DNA of 19,451 nt from an uncultured Eubacteriales bacterium (GCA_900540145.1 UQEW01000043.1:1-19451); one strand, 5' to 3'; positions 8,019 to 15,244 are shown, counted from the first letter of the stretch. Made by a program: numbers and translations. Notes: a model not told the origin generated them from the sequence alone.

Positions 8019-8828
8019 ATGAAAAAACATCTAAAATTATATTTAATAATGCTATTGATATTGTCATCATTCTGTCTTTTCAGCTGTAGTTTTTCCAATG
8101 ACTCCAACGATTCCAGCGATGATAGCAGTCTGTCAGCCAACACGTCATCTGAAAATTCCCAGGATCATTCTGATGAAAACAGTGAAACTCCCCAGACTGA
8201 GCCTTCCCAAAGCAGCACGGAAAGAATAGACGTAAGCGGATTGCCGGAAGTTATAAGCACCTTGGAAAAAGACGACGGAAACAAGCTTGTCCTCGTCAAC
8301 AAACTTTATACAGTATCTCCTGATTACCAGCCTACTGATATGGTCGCCGTAGACGGTTCTCTTTCCACCAACCAGGGCCTTTATTTCAAAAAGGAAGCCT
8401 ACGAAGCATATCTTAAAATGATGGAGGATGCTAAAAGCGAAGGGATTGAATTTGTAATATGTTCCACTTATCGTTCTTATTCCACTCAAGATACCATCTA
8501 TCATAATTATGTCTCGATGTATGGAGCTGATTATGCCAATACGATTTCAGCCTATCCGGGCAGAAGCGAGCATCATACAGGATGGGCTGTGGACGTTACT
8601 TCCGCTTCAATGGGATATGATTTGAAACAAAACTTTATAGAATATCCCGAAGGCATATGGATAAATAATCATTGCAGCGAATATGGATTCATAATCCGAT
8701 ATCCGAAAGACAAAACCCATATAACCGGTTACTCTTATGAGCCTTGGCATCTTCGTTATGTGGGCGTTGACGTCGCCAAAGAAATAACCGAAAAAGGGCT
8801 TACTCTGGAAGAATATCTGGGAAAGTGA
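8019..8828 (+). CDS. VanY-like D-alanyl-D-alanine carboxypeptidase lipoprotein (peptidase M15B)
   Basis: A zinc carboxypeptidase, 269 residues, that removes the terminal D-Ala from peptidoglycan stem peptides or acts on cell-wall peptides outside the membrane. Residues 1-22 form a lipoprotein signal peptide ending in the lipobox LFSC, with C23 as the lipidated residue. A Ser/Asn/Asp/Glu-rich linker follows to about 68. The M15B catalytic domain has YRSYSTQ (151-157), the metal motif SEHHTGWAVDV (H185, D192) and EPWH (catalytic E241, metal ligand H244). It stands alone with its own strong promoter. No van resistance genes (VanX, D-Ala-D-Lac ligase, VanRS) are near, so a role in wall maturation or recycling is more likely than glycopeptide resistance. 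Confidence 0.92.
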   Translation: MKKHLKLYLIMLLILSSFCLFSCSFSNDSNDSSDDSSLSANTSSENSQDHSDENSETPQTEPSQSSTERIDVSGLPEVISTLEKDDGNKLVLVNKLYTVSPDYQPTDMVAVDGSLSTNQGLYFKKEAYEAYLKMMEDAKSEGIEFVICSTYRSYSTQDTIYHNYVSMYGADYANTISAYPGRSEHHTGWAVDVTSASMGYDLKQNFIEYPEGIWINNHCSEYGFIIRYPKDKTHITGYSYEPWHLRYVGVDVAKEITEKGLTLEEYLGK

Positions 8829-8871
8829 TTCGGCGGTTTTGTTGATCAGTTTTATATATCGGTTTTATATA

Positions 8872-9621
8872 TTACTCTTCCTCCAGATAATACCTGCGCT
8901 TACCTTGGGATTTGTTCTTATATTCGATAGCTTCTTTCGGGCATCTGCATATGCATGCCATGCAATGGGTACAATTATTTCCCCATACCGGATGCCCGTC
9001 TTTTAATTTAATATTGTTCAATACACAATACTGCACGCAAAGACCGCATCCGATACACTGCTCTGTAGAGCGGAAACCTTTGGCTTTTACGCAAAACGTA
9101 TAGAATGCTGAGTTTACTATACCGCTTTCCAAAGCGCCTATAAATGAATGGTCTGTCGGTATGGGTTTCCCTTCTTTTATCAGTTGTCCAAGCCTCTTTA
9201 TTTCTTTTTCTCCGCTTTTTATCAAAGTTTCGGAAGTCCGTTCATCAGGCACCGAAAACATGGCTACATAGTTTTCAGGCATCTTTATCCCTGTACAGCC
9301 CATAAATTCTAAATTTTTTGTGAGGCAAAGACTTTTGGCATATTTGCCGGCGTTACCGGAAGAATCTCCGCATGTGAGAACAAAATATGCTCTCTTGTTA
9401 CCATCAAACTGAGAATTTTCAATGAAATCCGATACTATTCTCGGCATGCGCCATCCATATGTGGGCAATACAAAAATATAAGGATTTGATGATGCAAAGC
9501 TGCCTGTCTTGCCCTTTTTTATCATCCCACCTATATCTACAATATCTTTCTCTTCCAAATCTTCCGCTAACTTTAAAGCCAAATGTCTGCTGTTTCCTGT
9601 CGCTGAAAAAAATAAAATCAT
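8872..9621 (-). CDS. EFR1-type flavodoxin/2x[4Fe-4S] ferredoxin fusion protein
   Basis: An electron-transfer protein of 249 residues. The N-terminal half is flavodoxin-like with the phosphate-binding loop FSATGNS at 5-11 and the PTYGWRMP stretch at 53-60. The C-terminal part holds two [4Fe-4S] motifs: C189-C192-C195-C199 and C217-C220-C223-C227, the second with an extra Cys at 225. This layout matches the EFR1 family of anaerobic Firmicutes, whose partners are mostly unknown. The start at 9621 is chosen because a GAGGGAGG ribosome site lies 7 bases upstream and the flavodoxin loop begins at once; a longer frame to 9660 would read through a tandem repeat. It lies 51 bases downstream of lysR on the same strand with no hairpin between, so the two may be co-transcribed. 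Confidence 0.88.
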   Translation of the reverse strand: MILFFSATGNSRHLALKLAEDLEEKDIVDIGGMIKKGKTGSFASSNPYIFVLPTYGWRMPRIVSDFIENSQFDGNKRAYFVLTCGDSSGNAGKYAKSLCLTKNLEFMGCTGIKMPENYVAMFSVPDERTSETLIKSGEKEIKRLGQLIKEGKPIPTDHSFIGALESGIVNSAFYTFCVKAKGFRSTEQCIGCGLCVQYCVLNNIKLKDGHPVWGNNCTHCMACICRCPKEAIEYKNKSQGKRRYYLEEE

Positions 9622-9636
9622 AATGACCTCCCTCTC

Positions 9637-9666
9637 GTGTCGCGCCGCATTGTGTCGCACCGCATT
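9637..9666. repeat. Tandem 15-bp duplication between lysR and the EFR1 gene
   Basis: Two adjacent 15-base units (9637-9651 and 9652-9666), GTGTCGCGCCGCATT and GTGTCGCACCGCATT, differ at one base. They fill most of the 51-base intergenic gap and are more GC-rich than their surroundings. Confidence 0.85.
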
Positions 9667-9672
9667 ATCGAT

Positions 9673-10560
9673 TCATTGATTAACGTAACGCATCATAACT
9701 TCCAAAAACAAATTCATCTGCGGAGTAACAGATTTGTTTCTATGATACACCAGCTGACTCCACATTACGATATCAGGACATTCTGTATCCAAAACTACCA
9801 GCTGTCCGCTTTCCAGATAATCTTTTACCACATATTCCGGCAACAATGATATACCCTTTCCCTCCAGCAGAAATCGAGTAATTACATCTGTATTGCCTAC
9901 TTCTAAAAACGGATGTAATTCATATCCCCCGGAGGCCAGCATCTGTTCCATGGCATACCGGTAGCTTATGCCTTGTTCAGTAAGGTACAGCTGCTGTTCA
10001 AGGAGTTTTTCTATCGTTATATGCTTTTGACCGGCCAGCTCGGAGCGAGAAGACGCCACAAAAAATATCTTCTCAGGCTTTTCTGACACCTTTATCCACT
10101 CAGGGAAATATATTTTTTTATCCAGAAAGAATAGAATATCCACCTCGTTTTGTCTTAGCATATTACAAAGGTCAGGTACCAATGCAGTATGCGTGCTGAT
10201 TTCTACTTCCGGGCAAATTTCCCCAAGCTCCATAAATACAGGCGGTAAGACGCTTATAACGTATGATTCGCATGTGCCTATGCGAAGTTTGCCCGATATC
10301 TTATTCGGTTTATGAGCAATATTTCGAGCCTTTCTCATGGATTCCAATATGTCTAACGCATAAGGCAGCAGCTGGTGCCCCTCTTGAGTCATTTTTACTT
10401 GTTTCCCAATCCGGTCAAAGAGCTGCACGTGAAGTTCTTCTTCAAGCTGTTTTATCTGCATTGTGACTGCAGACTGGGAATAACCCAATTGTTTCGCCGC
10501 TTTTGAGAAGTTCTGTAATTCAGCAATTCTGACAAATGTTATAAGATTTCTGATTTCCAT
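9673..10560 (-). CDS. LysR-family transcriptional regulator
   Basis: A 295-residue regulator with the LysR winged helix-turn-helix at residues 1-60 (FSKAAKQLGYSQSAVTMQIKQLEEEL) and a periplasmic-binding-protein-like effector domain from about 90. The start at 10560 puts the family-typical MEIRNLITF at the N terminus; a GTG two codons earlier is possible. No good ribosome site is visible. It is divergent from the aromatic amino acid decarboxylase gene and shares with it a gap holding phased TTCAAA elements and a perfect T-N11-A palindrome, the standard LysR binding form. It therefore very probably controls the decarboxylase and itself, with an amino acid or amine as co-inducer by inference. 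The EFR1 gene downstream may be in the same transcript. Confidence 0.92.
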   Translation of the reverse strand: MEIRNLITFVRIAELQNFSKAAKQLGYSQSAVTMQIKQLEEELHVQLFDRIGKQVKMTQEGHQLLPYALDILESMRKARNIAHKPNKISGKLRIGTCESYVISVLPPVFMELGEICPEVEISTHTALVPDLCNMLRQNEVDILFFLDKKIYFPEWIKVSEKPEKIFFVASSRSELAGQKHITIEKLLEQQLYLTEQGISYRYAMEQMLASGGYELHPFLEVGNTDVITRFLLEGKGISLLPEYVVKDYLESGQLVVLDTECPDIVMWSQLVYHRNKSVTPQMNLFLEVMMRYVNQ

Positions 10561-10571
10561 AAACACACCAA

Positions 10572-10620
10572 TTTAAAACCAATTCAAATGCAGTTCAAAC
10601 AAAGTTCAAAAATTTTGAAC
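10572..10620. promoter_or_regulatory. Phased LysR operator array in the lysR/decarboxylase gap
   Basis: Four hexamers, TTTAAA at 10572 and TTCAAA at 10583, 10594 and 10605, start exactly 11 bases apart, i.e. on one face of the helix. The last is half of the perfect palindrome GTTCAAAAATTTTGAAC (10604-10620), which contains T-N11-A (10606 to 10618). The array sits between the two divergent genes, 12-60 bases from the lysR start and 83-131 bases before the decarboxylase start, the usual place for a LysR recognition site. A weak promoter for the decarboxylase (TTCACA 10642-10647, TAGCAT 10665-10670, 17-base spacer) follows, as expected for an activated gene. Confidence 0.75.
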
Positions 10621-10702
10621 ACTTTTATAAAATCTATTAATTTCACAATCTTCAAGAATCATGGTAGCATTATTATATATTAAAGTCAAGGAGACGAATG
10701 TT

Positions 10703-12151
10703 ATGTACGACAACATGTATGACCAAGAAAAAAATCAAAACCGGCAAATCGGCGCCTTAATGAATAATTTTGTAGAACAGGCTGTTAAACTTTATAATGA
10801 TATGAATACTTTGCCTGTCTGCCCTGCTGTTAAAAAAGACAGTTTAGAAAGTTTAAGAAACCAGTCAATACCTGTTGACGGCAGGCTCATACAAGAAGTA
10901 TACGCAGAAATGCTTAACAATATTTACACCAATGCGCCTTTACCGCAACATCCTCGCAGTTTCGCCTGCGTTCCCTCAACAACTTCCCTTCTTTCTTGGA
11001 TGGGCGACGTTATGACCAGCGCATATAATCCTCACGCCAGCTGCAAATTCAACGCTCCTGCCGCCGATGTAATAGAAAGAAAGCTTATCCGCTGGCTGTG
11101 CGACTTGGTCGGTTATCCCAAAGAAAGCGGCGGTTTGTTTGTGTCCGGTGGTTCTATGGCTAATTTAACAGCATTGACAGCAGCCAGAGACGCAAAACTT
11201 TCTTTTGATGAGCGTCCCTCAGCCACCGTTTATCTGTCAGACCAAACTCATTCCTCGGTATCTAAGGGGCTTCACATCATCGGTTTCGGCAAAAAGCAGC
11301 TTCGCATTATTCCTTCCGATAAAGTTTTTCGTATGGATATGTCAGCCCTTCGCAAAGCTATCAGCACAGATATTGCTGACGGCAGAAAGCCTTTTGCCGT
11401 AGTCGCTTCCGCAGGTACCACTAACACAGGCAGTGTGGACCCGCTTAAAGAAATATCCGCCTTGTGCCGTCAATATGGAATGTGGATGCATGTTGATGGC
11501 GCTTACGGCGCTTCAGCCCTCCTATCTGAAGAACACAGAGAAAGTCTGTCCGGCATAGAATTGTCAGATAGTTTAAGCTGGGACGCTCACAAATGGATGA
11601 TGCAAACTTACGGGTGCAGCATGGTATTAGTGCGAAATCAATCGACGCTGTCCAACAGCTTCTCTTCTCATCCGGAATATCTAAAAGACGCCGCAGCCTC
11701 TCCAGACAGCATAGAATTATGGGATCTGGGTCCCGAATTGACAAGGCCTGCCAGAAGCTTAAAGTTATGGCTCACGCTTCAAGTGCTCGGTACCCGTCAA
11801 ATGGCCGATGTCATCGATCATGGATGCGACATGGCGCGCCTGGTTGAAAGATTGCTCATTAAAAATCCTAATTGGGAAATCATCTCCCATGCACAACTGG
11901 GAATAGTCAACTTCCGCTACAAGGGAGATGGAGCTTTAAACGAATCTCAGCTGGATAAGATAAATCAGAATATTGCAAAAGAAATTACAGAAAGCGGTTT
12001 CGCCCAGATTTTCACCACCGAGCTTTGCGGTAAAAAAGTCTTGCGAATGTGTACCATCAATCCTAAGACCACTGAAAAAGATATTTTCGACACCATACAA
12101 CAGCTTGATAATTCCATATCTGTTGCCAAGAGCCATCAGGCTATCGCCTGA
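10703..12151 (+). CDS. Group II PLP-dependent aromatic amino acid decarboxylase (tryptophan decarboxylase-like)
   Basis: Removes the carboxyl group of an aromatic amino acid to give the amine (tryptamine, tyramine or phenethylamine). The 482-residue protein has the group II decarboxylase landmarks: SGGSMANLTALTAAR (148-162), cofactor-stacking H183 in QTHSS, AGTTNTGS (237-244), D265 in HVDGAYGA and the Schiff-base Lys K297 in WDAHKW. The stretches NPHASCKFNAPAADV-like, HPEYLKD and ELTRPARSLKLWLTLQVLG resemble, from memory, the Ruminococcus gnavus tryptophan decarboxylase, so an indole or phenyl substrate is more likely than glutamate. The start at 10703 has AAGGAG nine bases upstream; a longer frame from 10661 overlaps the promoter. 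Divergent LysR control is likely. No amino acid/amine exchanger is next to it, which is unlike many decarboxylation acid-resistance loci. Confidence 0.88.
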   Translation: MYDNMYDQEKNQNRQIGALMNNFVEQAVKLYNDMNTLPVCPAVKKDSLESLRNQSIPVDGRLIQEVYAEMLNNIYTNAPLPQHPRSFACVPSTTSLLSWMGDVMTSAYNPHASCKFNAPAADVIERKLIRWLCDLVGYPKESGGLFVSGGSMANLTALTAARDAKLSFDERPSATVYLSDQTHSSVSKGLHIIGFGKKQLRIIPSDKVFRMDMSALRKAISTDIADGRKPFAVVASAGTTNTGSVDPLKEISALCRQYGMWMHVDGAYGASALLSEEHRESLSGIELSDSLSWDAHKWMMQTYGCSMVLVRNQSTLSNSFSSHPEYLKDAAASPDSIELWDLGPELTRPARSLKLWLTLQVLGTRQMADVIDHGCDMARLVERLLIKNPNWEIISHAQLGIVNFRYKGDGALNESQLDKINQNIAKEITESGFAQIFTTELCGKKVLRMCTINPKTTEKDIFDTIQQLDNSISVAKSHQAIA

Positions 12152-12157
12152 TGGCTC
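12130..12157 (+). terminator. Hairpin overlapping the decarboxylase stop codon
   Basis: Perfect 12-bp arms 12130-12141 and 12146-12157 around the loop TATC. The decarboxylase TGA (12149-12151) lies inside the right arm, so the last codons form part of the stem. No run of T follows, so it may be a weak terminator or an RNA-stabilising end for this gene, and it could also act on convergent transcription of the anti-sigma gene. Confidence 0.55.
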
Positions 12158-12188
12158 TCAGACTGTTAGTATGTCTTGCTTTCAATTT

Positions 12189-12234
12189 GATCCGCCTAGC
12201 CGGATCTGACCCCTCCGGTTCGGGCCGGTTCGGG
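12189..12234. repeat. GC-rich inverted and tandem repeats in the convergent gap
   Basis: A small inverted repeat (GATCCG 12189-12194 with CGGATC 12201-12206) is followed by two perfect copies of CCGGTTCGGG (12215-12224 and 12225-12234). This 97-base convergent gap is far more GC-rich than the other gaps. It could serve as the transcript end of the minus-strand sigma/anti-sigma operon, but no T-tract is present. Confidence 0.6.
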
Positions 12235-12248
12235 CTCCTTGGCTGTCC

Positions 12249-13277
12249 CTAGCCGAAAGCACTGTACTGTACATTTTCTACCCAAAGATACACACAGTCT
12301 GTCGTTTTTAGATATTCTAAAACATCTGCCTTGCTGCCGCTTATAAAGTAGTTTTTTGTTCGGAAAGAATCGTCCTTTTCAGCAGCGTCAATAACGTTCT
12401 GTATAGTATCTGTTTGAACATAATGCAATGTGGAGTTGCTGTACAAGCCCAAATCTTTCCATAAATCATAATTCTCTTGCAGCAGCTTCAGATTTGAAAG
12501 ATATATTTCTTTTATCTCTTCTGAACTCATGTTTGGTCTTTCAGTATCTCCTTCTTCACAAGCTGCGCCGACAGCAAGTCTGACACCGGCTTGAAAGTTG
12601 CTTTCCGGCTGATAAACTTGTATCCAATCCAACATTTTTCCAGCTTTGACCATTACGTCATCAACATCTGATGCTTGGTTCTGAGAGACGTTGACGTAAA
12701 TGTACGCAGTCTCAGGCAGCTTTTCCAGATCAGCTATGACATCTTCCGGTTGCACATACACTGTTCCGTTATAAAATTTACCTAATATGAATGTGGCTAG
12801 ATTCTGTGGGTCAGATTCTACAGACAATCGTCCCCACTTCATAGCCATTTCCACTGTAGGCGCCCCTCCTATGCCTCGTGTCGTAACTCCGCTATGGTCC
12901 ATTACCACTGTTTGAATGGTATAACAGCCAAAGCCATCTTTTTCCACCTCAAGCATTGTCACCTCTTTATCAGGATACACAGTTTCATAGTAAGCACGCA
13001 TGAGTTTAAGCAGCTGGCTTGGATTTTCCCCATCTCTTTCATTGAGCTTCTCCGCATTGGGAAAGAACAGACTAACGACAGGATTTATGCAAAATATTAC
13101 GGCAACTATAGATGCTAAGATTATAATGCATGTTTTTGCAGCGATTTTTCTTATTCTTTTATTTATTGCTTTTTCTATATAGGTATCGAATTGTGCGTCG
13201 TCATCCATTGCCATATTTTCTAAACCGCTTTTTAAATCGTCGCTGTCTTTTTTCAACTTATCCCCTATATTTTTCAT
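12249..13277 (-). CDS. Membrane anti-sigma factor of the adjacent ECF sigma
   Basis: A 342-residue single-pass membrane protein. An acidic N-terminal cytoplasmic region (1-40) and a basic stretch lead into a hydrophobic segment at about 48-70; the remaining 270 residues would lie outside. The layout and the C-terminal part (TAYIYVNVSQN, later YFISGSKADVLEYL) resemble clostridial/bacillar anti-sigma proteins with Sigma_reg_N and Sigma_reg_C domains. Its ATG lies inside the end of the sigma gene with a GGGAGG site encoded in sigma codons, a 20-base overlap that implies coupled translation and fixed stoichiometry. By inference it holds the ECF sigma factor at the membrane until an external signal acts. 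There is no zinc-binding HxxxCxxC motif, so it is not a ZAS-type anti-sigma. It ends with TAG. Confidence 0.78.
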   Translation of the reverse strand: MKNIGDKLKKDSDDLKSGLENMAMDDDAQFDTYIEKAINKRIRKIAAKTCIIILASIVAVIFCINPVVSLFFPNAEKLNERDGENPSQLLKLMRAYYETVYPDKEVTMLEVEKDGFGCYTIQTVVMDHSGVTTRGIGGAPTVEMAMKWGRLSVESDPQNLATFILGKFYNGTVYVQPEDVIADLEKLPETAYIYVNVSQNQASDVDDVMVKAGKMLDWIQVYQPESNFQAGVRLAVGAACEEGDTERPNMSSEEIKEIYLSNLKLLQENYDLWKDLGLYSNSTLHYVQTDTIQNVIDAAEKDDSFRTKNYFISGSKADVLEYLKTTDCVYLWVENVQYSAFG

Positions 13278-13770
13278 CTTCTTCCTCCCTCATCTTTATG
13301 AGCATCTTTTTGGCTCTCGACTTAATCTGCCTTACATTTTCTTCGGAAATTCCATGAGAAACTGCGATTTGAGCGTTTTCCTGCTGCAGATATACGCTTT
13401 CAATCATAACGCTTTTGTACTTTTCCGGAAGAGAAGCTATCATCGCTGCCAGTCTTACACGCTCCTCTCCTTTGATATAATCCTTTAGCAAGTCTTCCTG
13501 CTGCGTAATAGATAAATCTTCTACGCTGCTTTCTTCCAAGTGCTTCTCTTTTTTCTTGCTGTTAAAAAATAAGTTGCGGATTACCTTTCCTGCCCAGCAC
13601 AAGAAGCTGCCTCCGGCTTTATATGACAGTATGGCTTTGAGAAAGGCTTCTTGTACCAGATCTTCCGCAGAAACCTTGTCGTGAGTATACGAGCAGGCTA
13701 TGAGCATAAGCTGACTGTAGTAACGCTTATACATATCGTCTATCTGGCTATGATTGTTTTCTGTTTTCAA
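13258..13770 (-). CDS. ECF-type RNA polymerase sigma factor
   Basis: A 170-residue group IV sigma factor. Region 2 is seen near the N terminus (DMYKRYYSQLMLIACSYTHD, then AEDLVQEAFLKA, which contacts the -10 box and core polymerase), and region 4 near the C terminus (LPEKYKSVMI, then the helix-turn-helix ending VRQIKSRAKKML), which reads the -35 box. The start is taken as TTG at 13770 because a near-perfect AAAGGAGGGG site lies just upstream; the frame stays open to another TTG at 13803 but that has no ribosome site. It overlaps the anti-sigma gene by 20 bases and would be transcribed from 13903-13930. Targets are unknown; the adjacent divergent regulator and surface protein are candidates only by position. 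Confidence 0.9.
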   Translation of the reverse strand: MKTENNHSQIDDMYKRYYSQLMLIACSYTHDKVSAEDLVQEAFLKAILSYKAGGSFLCWAGKVIRNLFFNSKKKEKHLEESSVEDLSITQQEDLLKDYIKGEERVRLAAMIASLPEKYKSVMIESVYLQQENAQIAVSHGISEENVRQIKSRAKKMLIKMREEEDEKYRG

Positions 13771-13775
13771 GCCTG

Positions 13776-13785
13776 CCCCTCCTTT
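13776..13785 (-). promoter_or_regulatory. Ribosome binding site that sets the TTG start of the ECF sigma gene
   Basis: Minus-strand AAAGGAGGGG (13785-13776). The GGAGG core ends 7 bases before the TTG at 13770, ideal spacing, and no ATG is available in frame. Confidence 0.75.
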
Positions 13786-13902
13786 CCCCTTTCTATATAT
13801 CAAACAATCTTCCTTCTCTTTTGTGACAAATATATAAAAATTTTTCTTACAGCTTTATAGTATCATAAAAGTCTACATCTTTACTTTATTTTTTCTACGT
13901 TA

Positions 13903-13930
13903 GTTATATTGTTTTCACATGGTTTATCAA
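13903..13930 (-). promoter_or_regulatory. Promoter of the sigma/anti-sigma operon
   Basis: Minus-strand TTGATA (13930-13925), 16-base spacer, TATAAC (13908-13903). Transcription would begin near 13896, leaving a leader of about 125 bases in which I see no clear structure. The box pattern is sigma-A-like, not an obvious ECF autoregulatory promoter. Confidence 0.55.
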
Positions 13931-13939
13931 TGGAAAATC

Positions 13940-13968
13940 TTGAAAAGCTACGAATATTCGCATATAAT
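13940..13968 (+). promoter_or_regulatory. Promoter of the dual-HTH regulator with a palindrome in the spacer
   Basis: TTGAAA (13940-13945), 17-base spacer, perfect TATAAT (13963-13968); transcription would begin near 13975. The spacer contains the perfect 10-bp palindrome CGAATATTCG (13951-13960), a possible operator where a bound protein would block polymerase. The -35 box is only nine bases from that of the divergent sigma operon. Confidence 0.75.
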
Positions 13969-14032
13969 TTCAATATAAACACGTGAAAAATACAAATTTT
14001 GAAATTGAATTTTTTTGAAAGGCTGCAGTATA

Positions 14033-15244
14033 ATGAAAAGCTATATATCCATACGAGAAGCGGCAAAAAAATGGAACGTATCGGAACGAAGAGTTAATCA
14101 ATACTGTATTGAAGGGCGTATTCCCGGCATACAAAAATTCGGAAAATCATGGGCGATTCCCGTGGACGCAGATAAACCCGATGACCCGCGTAAGACACCT
14201 AAGCAAGACAATGTTAACCAAGCTCCTGTATCGTCCGCTAAACTGCTCGACCATACAAATCTCATGCCTTTAATGAACACCGCTTTTATACCGGGACATT
14301 GTCTGGAAGCTGTGGAAGCTATGGAGCCTGGGCCGCAAAAAGATATTGCTATGGCGGAGTACCACTATTTCAGCGGTCATCCAAGTGAAGCATCGGAAGA
14401 GGCAGAGGCCTATCTCACAAGCAGCGATATGGGCGCTCGGCTGTCTGCCTGTTTGATATATGCTTATTCAAATCTTTCCATAGGACAAATACACAAAGCC
14501 AAATTTGCGTTGGGAGAGTTAAATGCTGCCATTGCCTCTGCAGGAGAAGAATCTCCTCAAATTCGGGCGGCATCAGCTTTTGTAGCTTCAGCAGGAGCTG
14601 TTCTGCTGCATCTGCCGCTGCCAAAAGAAATGCCGGATGTTGATAGTTTCTTGCCTATGCTCCCACAAGGATTGCGAGCTTTTGCCATGTACGTTCAAGC
14701 ACATTATTTATATTTAAAAGAGGAATATGCGCATAGCGCCGGTATCGTAGAGGCTACCCTTTCTATGGGTGCAGTTCTTTATCCGATTCCTGCCATATAC
14801 CTGCATCTCGTAGCGGTAATGGACTATATGAGTTTAAAGCAGCCTGATCGAGCAGAGAGCCATCTTCTGGCAGCGTGGGATATAGCTCAACCTGACGACC
14901 TCATTGAAGGCTTCGGCGAGCATCACGGTCTCTTGGGTGCAATGCTGGAAGCCGTTATTAAGCCAAAATGGCCGAAGGATTTTAAGCGGATCATTGACAT
15001 TACCTATCGTTTCTCTTCCGGATGGCGAAGAGTTCACAATCCAATTACCGGCCATGATGTAGCTGATGTTCTGACTACCACTGAATTTGCCATGGCAATG
15101 TTGGCCGCCAGAGGCTGGACTAATCAAGAAATTGCAACCCACCTAAATATTTCAGTAAACACAGTAAAAAGTCACATATCTGAAGTAATGAGAAAATTGA
15201 ATGTAGAGACAAGAAAAGAGTTAAAACAATATATGTTGAGATAA
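14033..15244 (+). CDS. Regulator with N-terminal excisionase-type HTH and C-terminal LuxR HTH
   Basis: A 403-residue protein with two DNA-binding domains. Residues 1-48 match the small excisionase/MerR-like HTH common in Firmicutes (SIREAAKKWNVSERRVNQYC, then GRIPGIQKFGKSWAIP). A proline/glutamine linker (about 50-70) leads to a long helical middle part (about 75-350) that looks like tetratricopeptide-type helices. The last 47 residues form a LuxR/GerE helix-turn-helix (GWTNQEIATHLNISVNTVKSH). There is no receiver domain or ATP-binding motif, so it is neither a classical response regulator nor a full-length MalT/LAL protein. ATG at 14033 follows AAAGG; an upstream TTG at 14015 lies before the ribosome site. 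A strong terminator follows. It may regulate the divergent sigma operon or the downstream surface-protein genes; this is inference from position. Confidence 0.85.
   Translation: MKSYISIREAAKKWNVSERRVNQYCIEGRIPGIQKFGKSWAIPVDADKPDDPRKTPKQDNVNQAPVSSAKLLDHTNLMPLMNTAFIPGHCLEAVEAMEPGPQKDIAMAEYHYFSGHPSEASEEAEAYLTSSDMGARLSACLIYAYSNLSIGQIHKAKFALGELNAAIASAGEESPQIRAASAFVASAGAVLLHLPLPKEMPDVDSFLPMLPQGLRAFAMYVQAHYLYLKEEYAHSAGIVEATLSMGAVLYPIPAIYLHLVAVMDYMSLKQPDRAESHLLAAWDIAQPDDLIEGFGEHHGLLGAMLEAVIKPKWPKDFKRIIDITYRFSSGWRRVHNPITGHDVADVLTTTEFAMAMLAARGWTNQEIATHLNISVNTVKSHISEVMRKLNVETRKELKQYMLR

Noticed and set aside
8019..8828. Part of a vancomycin resistance cluster
   Set aside because: No VanX, VanA-type ligase or VanRS genes are adjacent; VanY-like carboxypeptidases are common in Clostridia.
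11600..11750. Aldehyde synthase activity of the decarboxylase, because the catalytic loop Tyr of animal enzymes is not seen in the same place
   Set aside because: From memory the bacterial tryptophan decarboxylases have the same loop pattern, and the alignment there is too uncertain to draw a conclusion.
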